Assembly: GCA_048493715.1 (NCBI GenBank)
Contig: JBGDCZ010000035.1
Span: forward strand, 1-27,264
Length of the DNA stretch: 27,264 bases
Source of the DNA: Arsenophonus sp048493715
GTDB taxonomy: Bacteria; Pseudomonadota; Gammaproteobacteria; Enterobacterales; Enterobacteriaceae
Direction: 5' to 3'
The notes beneath the pieces are model-generated. The model did no database searches, was not told where the DNA came from, and saw only the letters and a program-made list of their open reading frames with translations. Of the stretch, positions 19,415 to 27,264 are shown in pieces (position 1 is the stretch's first letter; each line of letters opens with the position of its first letter). A program made the position numbers and the translations under genes.

Positions 19415-19950
19415 CTAGTTATAAACTAATGTAAACTTGGCTGTTGTCGCCACCTTTCCTGGTTTAACTATGTTTTTTGTCGCAACATATTTTGCGATAA
19501 AACTTAGCTTGACTTGATTATTAGCAATGCGGATATCTTTTTCAGTATTTAGCTTGATTGGAAAATTGCTATTCGGTCGAACAGTCCGACTGCAATACCT
19601 GTAGCAAAATCATCTCCGGTTTGATTTGCTAAAAGATGATCGCCTGCATTATCTGCCACACCATGGAATTTAATAGATACTTTATATTATCTGGACATTT
19701 AGTTAGTTCAATATGAAAAGGCGTCATCTAATGATGTACTATTTTTAGCTGTGAAACCTTTTACCGATACTTTACCTAATGAAATGCTTTGATTTTGAGT
19801 GGATGGTTTGATTTCACATGAAGTGGTAATAATTTCTCCTTGAAAATCAATATGGCCATCAGATCCATAAGCAGAAAATTGACATAAAGAGACCATGGAC
19901 AATGGTATTGCCATTAATAACCTACGTATATTATTACTTATCTTTATTTA
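19415..19950 (-). pseudogene. Major fimbrial subunit remnant (FimA-like), start codon lost
   Basis: First gene of the fimbrial cluster, encoding a structural pilin exported to the periplasm and polymerised on the surface. Open sequence from ATG 19912-19914 gives the second half of a signal peptide (MAIPLSMVSLCQFSAYG) and the mature start DGHIDFQGEIITTSCEI with the first pilin Cys. The frame upstream continues as IKISNNIRRLL, where the expected ATG is ATA, so the natural start seems mutated. Frameshifts near 19723, 19685 and 19575 follow; between them ELTKCPDNIK supplies the second Cys and HGVADNAGDHLLANQ the core. The tail NNQVKLSFIAKYVATKN...TAKFTLVYN ends at TAG 19415-19417, matching the pilin C-terminal donor strand. 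Confidence 0.87.
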
Positions 19951-20118
19951 AATAAAATAATGTATCTAATTAAATAATTCATATTATAAAGTTATATGAC
20001 TAATTAATTTTTATAAAATATAATTAACTATTTTCAGATTGGAGAATATTAATGTTTTTTTTGAAAAAACAATAGGTATTTTTTAATAGATAACAAATTT
20101 TATTTAATGATTACTTTG
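19951..20118. other. AT-rich gap upstream of the fimbrial cluster
   Basis: Very AT-rich DNA with no recognisable gene. It would have held the promoter of the fimbrial operon; no invertible-element repeats or clear promoter were found. Confidence 0.45.
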
Positions 20119-21254
20119 TTAACATTGTATATAATTGGTTACTGTGCCAATGATAAATAATACTCTGTTTGTGAGATCAAAAGAAACTTTAATTAGAAAG
20201 GCACCAACCAGAAAATAAGGCAATCAAATCATTTTTGAGGCTATTTTCAATAACATGTTGTAGTTGCTACTACTCAACCAAATTAATATTAAAGTTAGTT
20301 GTACAGAGCCGTTTGTAAGCCAAAGTGATGAAGAGGGAATATTATTTTTACTTTGATATTTAAATATCTTAGGAAATGAACCATGTAATGAAGCGATATA
20401 AGGAATTTCCGTCGCCATAATTGTCTAACTTAAATAAGCGCCACAAACAGAAAGTATTAGTTTTGCTGCAATAATAATCTCACCATAATTTCCTATTATA
20501 TTGATCATCAGTGATGCCATTGATGGATTTTTCATTTAGGCAAGTTCAGCTCTGGGAACGATGCCTAAAGAGAGTAGGGTAACTATATATAATACTTAAG
20601 ACTGAGATTACAGCTAGTAATGTAGCTAATCCGACATCTTTACGTTTTTGGGCTCGAGCTGAAACAATCATAGCTCCTTGAATACCAATAAATACCCATA
20701 GCGTAATTAGCATAGTATTTTTGATTTGTTGCCAAATTGGTATCCCTATTTCAGTACCACTAAAATCAAATTGAAAAATATCTAGCTTAAATGTAAAGAT
20801 AGCCAGTATGATGAACAGGCTTAGGGGAATTAATTTATCTAAAGTAGCTAATTTATTGATACCGGCAGTAGTCTGTGTGCCAAATGATATTATCGGGGCT
20901 ATCAGTAAAAAAGCTAAGTGCTGCAAAGACGATAACCAAATAAGAAACGTTAGCAATAACCACGCATAGCCAATAACCCTAAGCAGAGCAGAAACCAACT
21001 AGCTCGCCGAAGCCTTTTTTAGCGTAACTATAAATGCCGCCATCCAGATCAGGTTTAATACGTGAAAGTAGTAGCAATGATATGGCAAGAAATAGAATAC
21101 CAATACTAGTGATACTCCAACCTATCATCAATGCTAAGGGGCTAGGTGACTTCAGCCATATTTTGTGGAAGACTGAAAACACCTGCTCCTACCATCCATC
21201 GAACTCAATATTAATGCGGTTAAATCAGTCAGGTTTAATTTTTTATTTGTTCAA
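20119..21254 (-). pseudogene. ydgI: ydgI remnant: basic amino acid antiporter (APC family, ArcD-like)
   Basis: YdgI is a multi-pass inner-membrane APC-family transporter annotated as an arginine:ornithine antiporter. Sequence is followed from KKLNLTDLTALILSSM (start codon unclear, about 21254) through GAGVFSLPQNMAEVT, SRIKPDLDGGIYSYAKKGFG and a 150-codon stretch with LITLWVFIGIQGAMIVSARA to LTLILIWLSSSNYNMLL. Lesions: a 4-bp duplication (CCAT twice on the plus strand, 21192-21199) shifting the frame inside the SSM-GAG helix, a further shift near 21150, frame changes near 20980-21000 and 20560-20590 and between there and 20418, and TGA at 20224-20226. After LPYFLVGAFLIKV the sequence ends early; roughly the last 90 residues are missing. 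Adjacent ydgH order fits E. coli. Confidence 0.9.
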
Positions 21255-21489
21255 GGAAAATATCCTAAAATCTATTTGCCATAATTTGGTTGATGCCATT
21301 AATCACAACTTGTTTAGCTAGCAAAAAATCAAAATGACGTCGATTAGATAGAAAGCAAAAATTTAGCAGAATTTTATGGTTATAGAACATGATATGCAAT
21401 CGTTTAATATGCACAAAAAAGAAAAAAATATTCGGGTTGCTTTTTTATAAAGAAAAGTTATTTATTATTTCATTGCTAACTAAGAAGGA
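21255..21489. other. Gap between ydgI remnant and ydgH terminator
   Basis: About 235 bp of AT-rich sequence upstream of the dead ydgI. No ORF with homology, no repeat and no convincing regulatory site is seen. Confidence 0.4.
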
Positions 21490-21511
21490 AAACGGACAAT
21501 TTAGTCCGTTT
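21490..21511 (-). terminator. Rho-independent terminator of ydgH
   Basis: Perfect 8-bp stem AAACGGAC/GTCCGTTT with a 6-nt loop. On the minus strand the stem runs into TTTTCCTT, 38 bases after the ydgH stop, giving a plausible terminator for ydgH. Confidence 0.75.
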
Positions 21512-21549
21512 AAAAGTGCATTTTTTAACTATATGATAATATTAAATTT

Positions 21550-22500
21550 TTATTTATAAAGATCTACACTAATAGTAACGCTACCGCCATTAGCTTGCCA
21601 TTCACGTGTAATGTAAAAATATTTTGCACCTTTCTTCTTCGCCCGTTTAGCAATTTGATATCTTATCTCAGGAATAGAGGTATAGAATCCGGAAAAGGTA
21701 ATTGAATCGAAAGGAACCATTTGGGCTGCTGCTGCTTTATTGACTTCTTCAATTTGATACCCACTGGGGAGCGTTACATTGGTCTTACCCGAAGCTGACA
21801 TGGAAGTTTCAAAAAAACGGCCTACGTTTTCCGTTGGCGCAGAAGATGAAGCGACACCAGGTATTTTAACTTTTTTCGCTTCTTCTCCACCTTTGGCTAA
21901 TAAGGCTTTACCCGTTTCTGTATCGGCAGGTACTACAGCTTGGTCATTTTGCACCATCCGTTTGGGGGCATTTGCAGCATAAATATAAGCAGTAGCAAGT
22001 ATGTTACCACCATCATTTAAAGCGACATTACGTACAACATAGAAATAAGCAGCGCCTTTTTTCTTGGCTTTTTTGGCTAGTGCCTCATTAAGTGCGGCTT
22101 CAGAACTATATAAACCACTGATAGTAACCGTATCAAATGGTAGCAATCTTACTGCTTCATTTTTAGGTAATTCTTTGATACCAGCGAAGATACGATAGGA
22201 GGGATGGGTTATTTTTGTTGCATCTTTATGATATAAATCGGCAACTACCCGTAAATTACCACTATCACCTATATCATCTAGGCTTTGAATATAATAAGAA
22301 TACGCACCTTCTTTATCTGCTCGACGAGAAACTGTATCGGATGCTTCATATATAGCATTGAAGCGGCCTGTGACAGTGATCCTTTGGTATGGCTTTAATT
22401 CTTGAGCTTGTTCCGGTGTTAACTCTACAGCGGCTTGCACAGTTATTATACTGCTTAGTGAAAGTACCGTTGTTGTGATGGCCGTTATTTTCAGCTTCAT
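21550..22500 (-). CDS. ydgH: YdgH, secreted protein with three DUF1471 (YhcN-type) domains
   Basis: YdgH (SrfN-related in Salmonella) is an exported protein made of three DUF1471 domains; its molecular function is unknown, with stress and virulence links for the wider DUF1471 family. The 316-residue product (E. coli 314) starts at ATG 22498-22500 with AAGGA 5 bases upstream; an in-frame extension to 22602 lacks homology and would destroy the signal peptide. The signal peptide ends around residue 23 (TVQA). Each domain has a repeated pattern: RFNAIYEASDTVSRRADKEG, LYSSEAALNEALAKKAKKKG and FYTSIPEIRYQIAKRAKKKG, each followed by an aromatic beta-strand. No lesion is seen. It is divergent from pntA, with its own terminator downstream. 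Confidence 0.95.
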   Translation of the reverse strand: MKLKITAITTTVLSLSSIITVQAAVELTPEQAQELKPYQRITVTGRFNAIYEASDTVSRRADKEGAYSYYIQSLDDIGDSGNLRVVADLYHKDATKITHPSYRIFAGIKELPKNEAVRLLPFDTVTISGLYSSEAALNEALAKKAKKKGAAYFYVVRNVALNDGGNILATAYIYAANAPKRMVQNDQAVVPADTETGKALLAKGGEEAKKVKIPGVASSSAPTENVGRFFETSMSASGKTNVTLPSGYQIEEVNKAAAAQMVPFDSITFSGFYTSIPEIRYQIAKRAKKKGAKYFYITREWQANGGSVTISVDLYK

Positions 22501-22873
22501 ACAAAATCCTTCCGCATTACACAATTTAGTCTCAAAATGCTGAATCAATAGTCGTATCATACAGATAATAATTATTACACGTAATAACAGCAATTGTCCC
22601 ATTGTTTTCTTTTGAAACTATTAATTTAGCTGAATACTAACTACTTTTACCAATTATTTTTATATATCGATATCAAGTCGTGGGCTATTTGACTAATATA
22701 ATTTTTTAACAAAAAAATTTAATTTAATATCGTAGAAATACGATAGATTATGGCTCATTATTACTATTTTCAGTAATGTTTTTTCACTCAATATAACAGA
22801 TATATTTGTAATACAATTAGTTATGTTAGCAGGGAAAAAACATCAAGTAACTTTGAACAAGTAAGGGATAATT
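22501..22873. promoter_or_regulatory. Divergent control region of ydgH and pntAB with a GAAA-loop hairpin
   Basis: A 373-bp AT-rich region with start sites of two intact transcription units on its edges. The pntA ribosome site AAGGGA lies 6 bases before its ATG. A small perfect hairpin TATCGTA/TACGATA closed by GAAA is at 22728-22745, about 130 bp upstream of pntA. No -35/-10 pair could be chosen with confidence. No coding sequence. Confidence 0.55.
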
Positions 22874-24406
22874 ATGCGTATTGGTGTTCCAAAAGAACGA
22901 ATTATTAATGAAGCACGTATTGCAGCAACACCATCTACAGTCAAGCAGCTGATAAAATTAGGTTTTTCTGTCGTCGTTGAACAAGAAGCGGGTCATCTTT
23001 CTAGCTTAGAAGATGCTGCTTTTGAACAAGCAGGTGCCGAAATTGTAGAGCAATTAGTGGCTTGGGATGCAGATATTATTTTTAAAGTCAATGCACCGCA
23101 AGACGCTGAGATCGCTCTTATTAAGGCGGGTACGATTTTAGTTAGCTTCATTTGGCCAGCACAACAGCCAGATTTAATGCAAAAACTGGCAGCACGTAAG
23201 ATCACCGTATTAGCAATGGATGCGGTGCCACGTATTTCTAGGGCTCAGTCACTTGATGCACTAAGCTCTATGGCTAATGTTGCTGGATATAGGGCGGTAG
23301 TAGAGGCAGCTTATAAATTTGGGCGCTTTTTTACCGGCCAAATTACTGCTGCCGGCAAAGTGCCGCCAGCTAAGGTGTTGGTTATTGGCGCTGGTGTAGC
23401 TGGTTTAGCGGCGATCGGAGCAGCAGGAAGTCTTGGCGCTATTGTACGTGCATTTGATACCAGACCAGAAGTAAAAGAACAGGTACAAAGCATGGGAGCT
23501 GAATATCTTGAATTAGATTTCAAACAGGATGCAGCGCGCAGCGATGGTTATGCAAAAGAGATGTCTGAGGCTTTTATTCAGGCTGAAATGGCTTTATTAG
23601 CCAAGCAGGCTAAAGATGTGGATATCATTATTACTACGGCATTGATACCAGGAAAACCAGCACCAAAGTTGATTACCAAAGAGATGGTTGCCGCGATGAA
23701 ACCCGGTAGTGTAATTGTTGATTTAGCAGCACAGTCAGGTGGTAATTGTGAATTAACCCAGACAGATCAACTAATTGTTACTGAGCATGATGTTAAAATT
23801 ATTGGCTATACGGATTTACCGAGTCGTTTATCCACCCAATCTTCACAACTTTATGCGACTAATATTGTTAATTTGATCAAGCTGCTTTGTAAAGAAAAAA
23901 ATGGTCAGATATTGATTGATTTTGATGATATTGTTGTGCGCGCAGTCACTGTTATTAATAACGGGGAAATTACCTGGCCGTCTCCTCCTATACAGGTATC
24001 GCAACAACCACCAACAAAAAATCAATTAATAAAATATGAAAAAAAACCTACAGCGAAAAAAAATTCACCATGGTTAAAATATATATTTCTGCTGTTGGCC
24101 ATTATACTTTTTGCTGGTTTTGCCAATATAGCACCTAAAGAATTCCTTTCTCATTTTACCGTATTTGTGTTGGCGTGTGTTGTTGGCTATTACGTGGTAT
24201 GGAACGTAAGCCATTCACTCCATACACCGCTTATGTCAGTGACTAATGCGATTTCCGGTATTATTGTCGTTGGCGCATTGTTGCAAATTGGCAGTAGTGG
24301 TTGGGTAACCTTTTTCTCATTTATTGCCGTACTTATCGCCAGTATCAATATTTTTGGTGGATTTACAGTCACGCAACGTATGCTGAAAATGTTTCGTAAA
24401 GGATAA
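22874..24406 (+). CDS. pntA: NAD(P) transhydrogenase subunit alpha
   Basis: Alpha subunit of the proton-translocating transhydrogenase, which uses the proton gradient to drive NADH + NADP+ to NAD+ + NADPH. The 510-residue product has exactly the E. coli length. The soluble NAD(H)-binding domain I carries PRISRAQSLDALSSMANVAG (from residue 119) and the dinucleotide loop GAGVAG (172-177). After a variable linker (about 375-400, rich in Q, P and K) come four membrane helices from about residue 402, ending TQRMLKMFRKG. ATG 22874 has AAGGGA upstream. pntB follows 12 bp later, forming a two-gene operon with a terminator. Intact; a source of NADPH for biosynthesis. Confidence 0.98.
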   Translation: MRIGVPKERIINEARIAATPSTVKQLIKLGFSVVVEQEAGHLSSLEDAAFEQAGAEIVEQLVAWDADIIFKVNAPQDAEIALIKAGTILVSFIWPAQQPDLMQKLAARKITVLAMDAVPRISRAQSLDALSSMANVAGYRAVVEAAYKFGRFFTGQITAAGKVPPAKVLVIGAGVAGLAAIGAAGSLGAIVRAFDTRPEVKEQVQSMGAEYLELDFKQDAARSDGYAKEMSEAFIQAEMALLAKQAKDVDIIITTALIPGKPAPKLITKEMVAAMKPGSVIVDLAAQSGGNCELTQTDQLIVTEHDVKIIGYTDLPSRLSTQSSQLYATNIVNLIKLLCKEKNGQILIDFDDIVVRAVTVINNGEITWPSPPIQVSQQPPTKNQLIKYEKKPTAKKNSPWLKYIFLLLAIILFAGFANIAPKEFLSHFTVFVLACVVGYYVVWNVSHSLHTPLMSVTNAISGIIVVGALLQIGSSGWVTFFSFIAVLIASINIFGGFTVTQRMLKMFRKG

Positions 24407-24418
24407 GGAGTTTAAATT

Positions 24419-25807
24419 ATGTCGAGTGGAATGGTAACAGCGGCACATATTGCAGCAGCTATCTTATTTATTTTCAGCTTGGCAGGATTGTCTCGTCATG
24501 AAAGTTCTAAGCGCGGTAATATGTTAGGTATTGCTGGTATGGCAATTGCCTTAGTTGCCACTATCTTAGGCCCTGAAGCACATAATATTGGCTGGATCAT
24601 TATTGTAATGGTTATTGGTGGCCTTATTGGAGTGCGTTTAGCAAATAAAGTAGCTATGACTGAAATACCAGAATTGGTAGCTATTTTACATAGTTTTGTC
24701 GGCTTGTCGGCGGTTTTAGTTGGTTTCAATAGTTTTATTGCTCATGATACTTTCTCAAATAGGATAATGGAGAATATTCACCTGACGGAAGTTTTTTTGG
24801 GTATTTTTATTGGTGCAGTAACGTTTACCGGCTCGGTGGTTGCTTATGGTAAATTATGCGGCAAAATATCGGCTAAACCCTTAATGTTACCTAACCGTCA
24901 TAAGCTTAATTTATTGGCGTTGTTAATTTCATTTATTTTATTAATTATTTTTGTGAAAACTGAAAGTGTTGCTTTGCAAGGATTTGTTTTATTAATTATG
25001 ACCATCATTGCATTAGCATTTGGCTGGCATTTAGTCTCCTCAATTGGTGGAGCAGATATGCCCGTGGTAGTATCCATGTTGAACTCTTATTCAGGATGGG
25101 CCGCTGCTGCCGCAGGTTTTATGTTAAGCAATGACTTGTTGATTGTTACGGGTGCGTTAGTTGGTTCGTCAGGTGGGATCTTATCTTACATTATGTGTAA
25201 AGCCATGAATCGCTCATTTATTAGTGTCATTGCTGGCGGTTTTGGTACTGATGGGGTATTGGTGGATGATGAACATAGCATTGGAAGTTATCATGAAATC
25301 AACGCGGATGAAGTGGCTGAATTATTGAAAAATTCGCATTCCGTGATTATCACTCCCGGTTATGGTATGGCGGTAGCTCAGGCTCAGTATTCCATTCATG
25401 ATATTACGACTAAATTACGTGAGAAGGGAATTAATGTTCGTTTTGCCATTCACCCAGTTGCAGGACGTTTACCTGGTCATATGAATGTATTATTAGCTGA
25501 AGCGAAAGTACCCTATGATATCGTTTTGGAACTTAATGAAATCAATGATGATTTTGCTAGTGCAGACACCGTATTAGTCATTGGTGCAAATGATACTGTT
25601 AATCCAGCAGCACAAGATGATCCTAATAGCCCAATAGCCGGGATGCCAGTGCTGGAAGTTTGGAAAGCACAGAATGTTATTGTATTTAAACGTTCGATGA
25701 ATACAGGTTATGCAGGTGTGCAAAATCCGTTATTTTTTAAGGAAAATACTCAAATGTTATTCGGTGATGCGAAAGTAAGCGTAGAAGCTATTTTACGTGC
25801 TTTATGA
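24419..25807 (+). CDS. pntB: NAD(P) transhydrogenase subunit beta
   Basis: Beta subunit of the proton-translocating transhydrogenase. The 462 residues match the E. coli length. About nine membrane helices fill residues 5-265 and include His91 (ILHSFVGL) and Asp213 (GGADMPVV), positions implicated in proton conduction in the E. coli enzyme. The soluble NADP(H)-binding domain III follows, with GYGMAVAQAQ (314-323), HPVAGRLPGHMNVLLAEA (from 345) and VLVIGANDTVNPAA (385-398). The ribosome site TAAGGAG overlaps the pntA stop, so translation is probably coupled. A terminator begins 15 bases after the stop. No lesion. Confidence 0.98.
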   Translation: MSSGMVTAAHIAAAILFIFSLAGLSRHESSKRGNMLGIAGMAIALVATILGPEAHNIGWIIIVMVIGGLIGVRLANKVAMTEIPELVAILHSFVGLSAVLVGFNSFIAHDTFSNRIMENIHLTEVFLGIFIGAVTFTGSVVAYGKLCGKISAKPLMLPNRHKLNLLALLISFILLIIFVKTESVALQGFVLLIMTIIALAFGWHLVSSIGGADMPVVVSMLNSYSGWAAAAAGFMLSNDLLIVTGALVGSSGGILSYIMCKAMNRSFISVIAGGFGTDGVLVDDEHSIGSYHEINADEVAELLKNSHSVIITPGYGMAVAQAQYSIHDITTKLREKGINVRFAIHPVAGRLPGHMNVLLAEAKVPYDIVLELNEINDDFASADTVLVIGANDTVNPAAQDDPNSPIAGMPVLEVWKAQNVIVFKRSMNTGYAGVQNPLFFKENTQMLFGDAKVSVEAILRAL

Positions 25808-25822
25808 TTTTTTATTGATAAT

Positions 25823-25846
25823 GGCCCTATTTTATAAGGGCCTTTT
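25823..25846 (+). terminator. Rho-independent terminator of pntAB
   Basis: Stem GGCCCT/AGGGCC around an 8-nt AT-rich loop, followed by TTTT, 15 bases after the pntB stop. It lies between convergent pntB and the uspE remnant and may act weakly in the other direction. Confidence 0.85.
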
Positions 25847-25851
25847 AGCTG

Positions 25852-26790
25852 TTAATTATTTGCTAGATTTATTGGACAGACAAAACCTTCCGGTTTAATG
25901 GCTAACAAATCGCATTTTAATTTATCAATGATCTGTTCGGCAGTATTACCTAGAAACGCGGCGGAGATCTCCGTTCTACCTAAAATACCAACTACAACAA
26001 TACCGGCATGTAATTCATCACAGATTTCAGGAATTATTTTCTCTGCTGAGCCTTTAAGGACATGAGTATATTTTTCATCAATAGCAAATTTTTGCCTTAA
26101 CTTTTTCATCACAATAAGATGTCGTCCCCGCAATGTTTGATTGTAAATATTTGGATCAAAATCGGGTAATTCAATGGCAATATTACTTGGGGCAACAGGA
26201 TAGGCACTAACTAGATGAGCATGTGGATGTTTAACAATTCTATGACTAATATTCTCTGTTTCCTGGATTAATTTAATATTAAGCTCATCATGATAAGATT
26301 CTTCATTAGATAAGTTCACTGCAACGACAATCGAGTCATCATTAGGCCATACTTTGCCTTTTACCATCCAGACCGGACACGGGCATTTGCGTAGTAGATG
26401 CCAATCAAGTCGAGTAGATATCATGGCATCAAAACGGCCATTTTTGATGTGCCATTTTTAATAGTAAATCGTGATTATCAGCAATAACTTCTTGAATAAT
26501 TGCTTCATAAGGTTTGTTATGCCATATAACTTTTATTTCAATATCAATGCCTGCTTCTAAATAATAGTGAGCTTGTTGTTTTATCCACACTTTTCGTTGA
26601 CTAATAACGCCCTTGCGCATTACATTACGTTCTTCGGGCGATAATAGCGTTGTCATATCATAAGAGAGATCATAAATCGGCAGAAAAACTTTAATGCGTC
26701 CACCACTGCGTTGTACTATATACAGCGCAGTGCAGGTTGGTCATCCTGATTTGGGTCGATAGCAACTAATAGATTCCGGTAATTAGCCAT
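25852..26790 (-). pseudogene. uspE: uspE remnant: universal stress protein E, frameshifted
   Basis: UspE is a cytosolic tandem-Usp-domain protein linked to stress survival, motility and aggregation in E. coli. ATG 26788-26790 begins MANYRNLLVAIDPNQDDQPAL, but the frame is lost near 26715-26725 (in-frame TAG follows) and resumes as SGGRIKVFLPIYDLSYDMTT. A second shift lies in the short A-run around 26448 (the old frame ends HQKWPF; the true continuation is RFDAMISTRLDWHLLRKCP). The rest, including the second Usp domain with GRTEISAAFLGNTAEQIIDK, is clean to the stop at 25852-25854. Two separate open halves could be mistaken for two small Usp proteins. Gene order fnr then uspE on one strand matches E. 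coli. Few lesions suggest recent loss. Confidence 0.88.
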
Positions 26791-26797
26791 AATGGTT

Positions 26798-26811
26798 CCT
26801 CTTATTAGAGG
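26798..26811 (-). promoter_or_regulatory. Small hairpin over the uspE ribosome-binding site
   Basis: On the minus strand CCTCT and AGAGG pair around AATA; the second arm, AGAGG, is the apparent Shine-Dalgarno, 7 bases before the uspE ATG. Such a 5-bp stem could reduce ribosome access, but it is short and may be chance. Confidence 0.35.
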
Positions 26812-26931
26812 CTGGACAACATTTATATCACTAAAGATAAACCAATATGCGTTGGGATAATAGATAGTAACATAGCCAAATCACAAGAAAATAATAAGTT
26901 AATGTGATCTGGCCGACATTTACAGCGTTAT

Positions 26932-27264
26932 TTAAGCTGGAGTTTTACCTGCGATTTCAGTCAGCTTAAACATATCATTAATTGTAATATATTTACCTTT
27001 GACACTGAGAGTATGATTTTTTTGAAGCGGCCTAATAGACGACTAATATTTTCAACAGCTAAACCGAGATAATTACCTATATCACCCCGAGTCATCGTTA
27101 AATGAAATTCTTTAGCTGAGAAACCACGTTGTGCGAAACGACGTGAGAGATTATAAATAAAAACAGTTAATATTTCTTCGCATTTTTTTCGAGAGCAGCA
27201 ATATCATCTCTTGATGGTTAGGAAATTGAATCGATGTTTAGGTGAGGACCAAAATGCTTTGTTA
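26932..27264 (-). pseudogene. fnr: fnr remnant, 3' part: anaerobic regulator FNR, frameshifted
   Basis: FNR is the oxygen-sensing [4Fe-4S] transcription factor that switches on anaerobic metabolism. Only the C-terminal part is in the window; the sensor domain with its cysteines lies beyond the edge. Readable blocks: EMILLLSKK, then EEILTVFIYNLSRRFAQRGF, the helix-turn-helix region LTMTRGDIGNYLGLAVENIS with RLLGRF, and KGKYITIND to the TAA at 26932-26934. A frame break occurs in the 7-A run after LLLSK (near 27187), and a second, consistent with one lost C, just after GRF (near 27025). The most upstream part (27210-27264) aligns poorly and looks partly deleted. With two shifts flanking the DNA-binding domain, a normal FNR cannot be made. 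Confidence 0.87.

Noticed and set aside
25852..26656. Two separate small universal stress proteins
   Set aside because: Together they align colinearly with one UspE; the break is a one-base shift.
1..27264. A new defence, toxin-antitoxin, mobile or CRISPR-type system
   Set aside because: Every substantial open frame on either strand was traced to a known enterobacterial backbone gene or its remnant; no direct-repeat arrays, transposase, integrase or tRNA were seen.

Overview
This window is a piece of an AT-rich enterobacterial chromosome undergoing heavy gene decay. Gene content and order match the conserved backbone of Enterobacterales: fadD-rnd, minE-minD-minC, ycgL-ycgM-ycgN, ldhA, ydbH-ynbE-ydbL, hrpA, a chaperone-usher fimbrial cluster, ydgI-ydgH, pntA-pntB and uspE-fnr. 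Low GC, strong protein resemblance to the E. coli versions and many small-scale gene lesions suggest a host-associated (insect endosymbiont-like) member of the order. An Arsenophonus-type or other Morganellaceae lineage fits best, but that assignment is inference from composition and synteny only.

Nine genes look intact: minE, minD, minC, ycgN, ldhA, hrpA, ydgH, pntA and pntB. Fifteen are recognisable but broken: fadD, rnd, ycgL, a MltB-type lytic transglycosylase, ycgM, ydbH, ynbE, ydbL, four fimbrial genes (tip adhesin, usher, chaperone, major subunit), ydgI, uspE and fnr. Lesions are single-base frameshifts (often in A-runs), in-frame stops, short tandem duplications (10 bp in rnd, 4 bp in ydgI) and internal deletions. 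I see no insertion sequence, tRNA, rRNA, CRISPR array or phage gene.

Layout. 1-2772: fadD and rnd remnants on the plus strand. 3057-4851: complete min operon on the minus strand (minC first, minE last). 4987-7346: plus-strand ycgL, transglycosylase and ycgM remnants, then intact ycgN. 7453-8451: ldhA, minus strand. 8668-11603: decayed ydbH-ynbE-ydbL, plus strand. 11720-15619: intact hrpA with its own terminator. About 15650-19950: dead fimbrial operon on the minus strand. 20119-21254: dead ydgI. 21550-22500: intact ydgH. 22874-25807: intact pntAB operon with terminator. 25852 to the window end: uspE and fnr remnants on the minus strand.

The retained genes serve division-site selection, NADPH/proton coupling, fermentative lactate formation, RNA helicase function and two small conserved genes. 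The lost genes serve exogenous fatty-acid activation, RNase D processing, YdbH-type envelope lipid transport, surface adhesion, amino-acid antiport, universal stress response and the anaerobic regulator FNR. I found no convincing new multi-gene system. The interest here is the pattern of what is lost and kept, and a few lesions that may be very recent or rescued by slippage.
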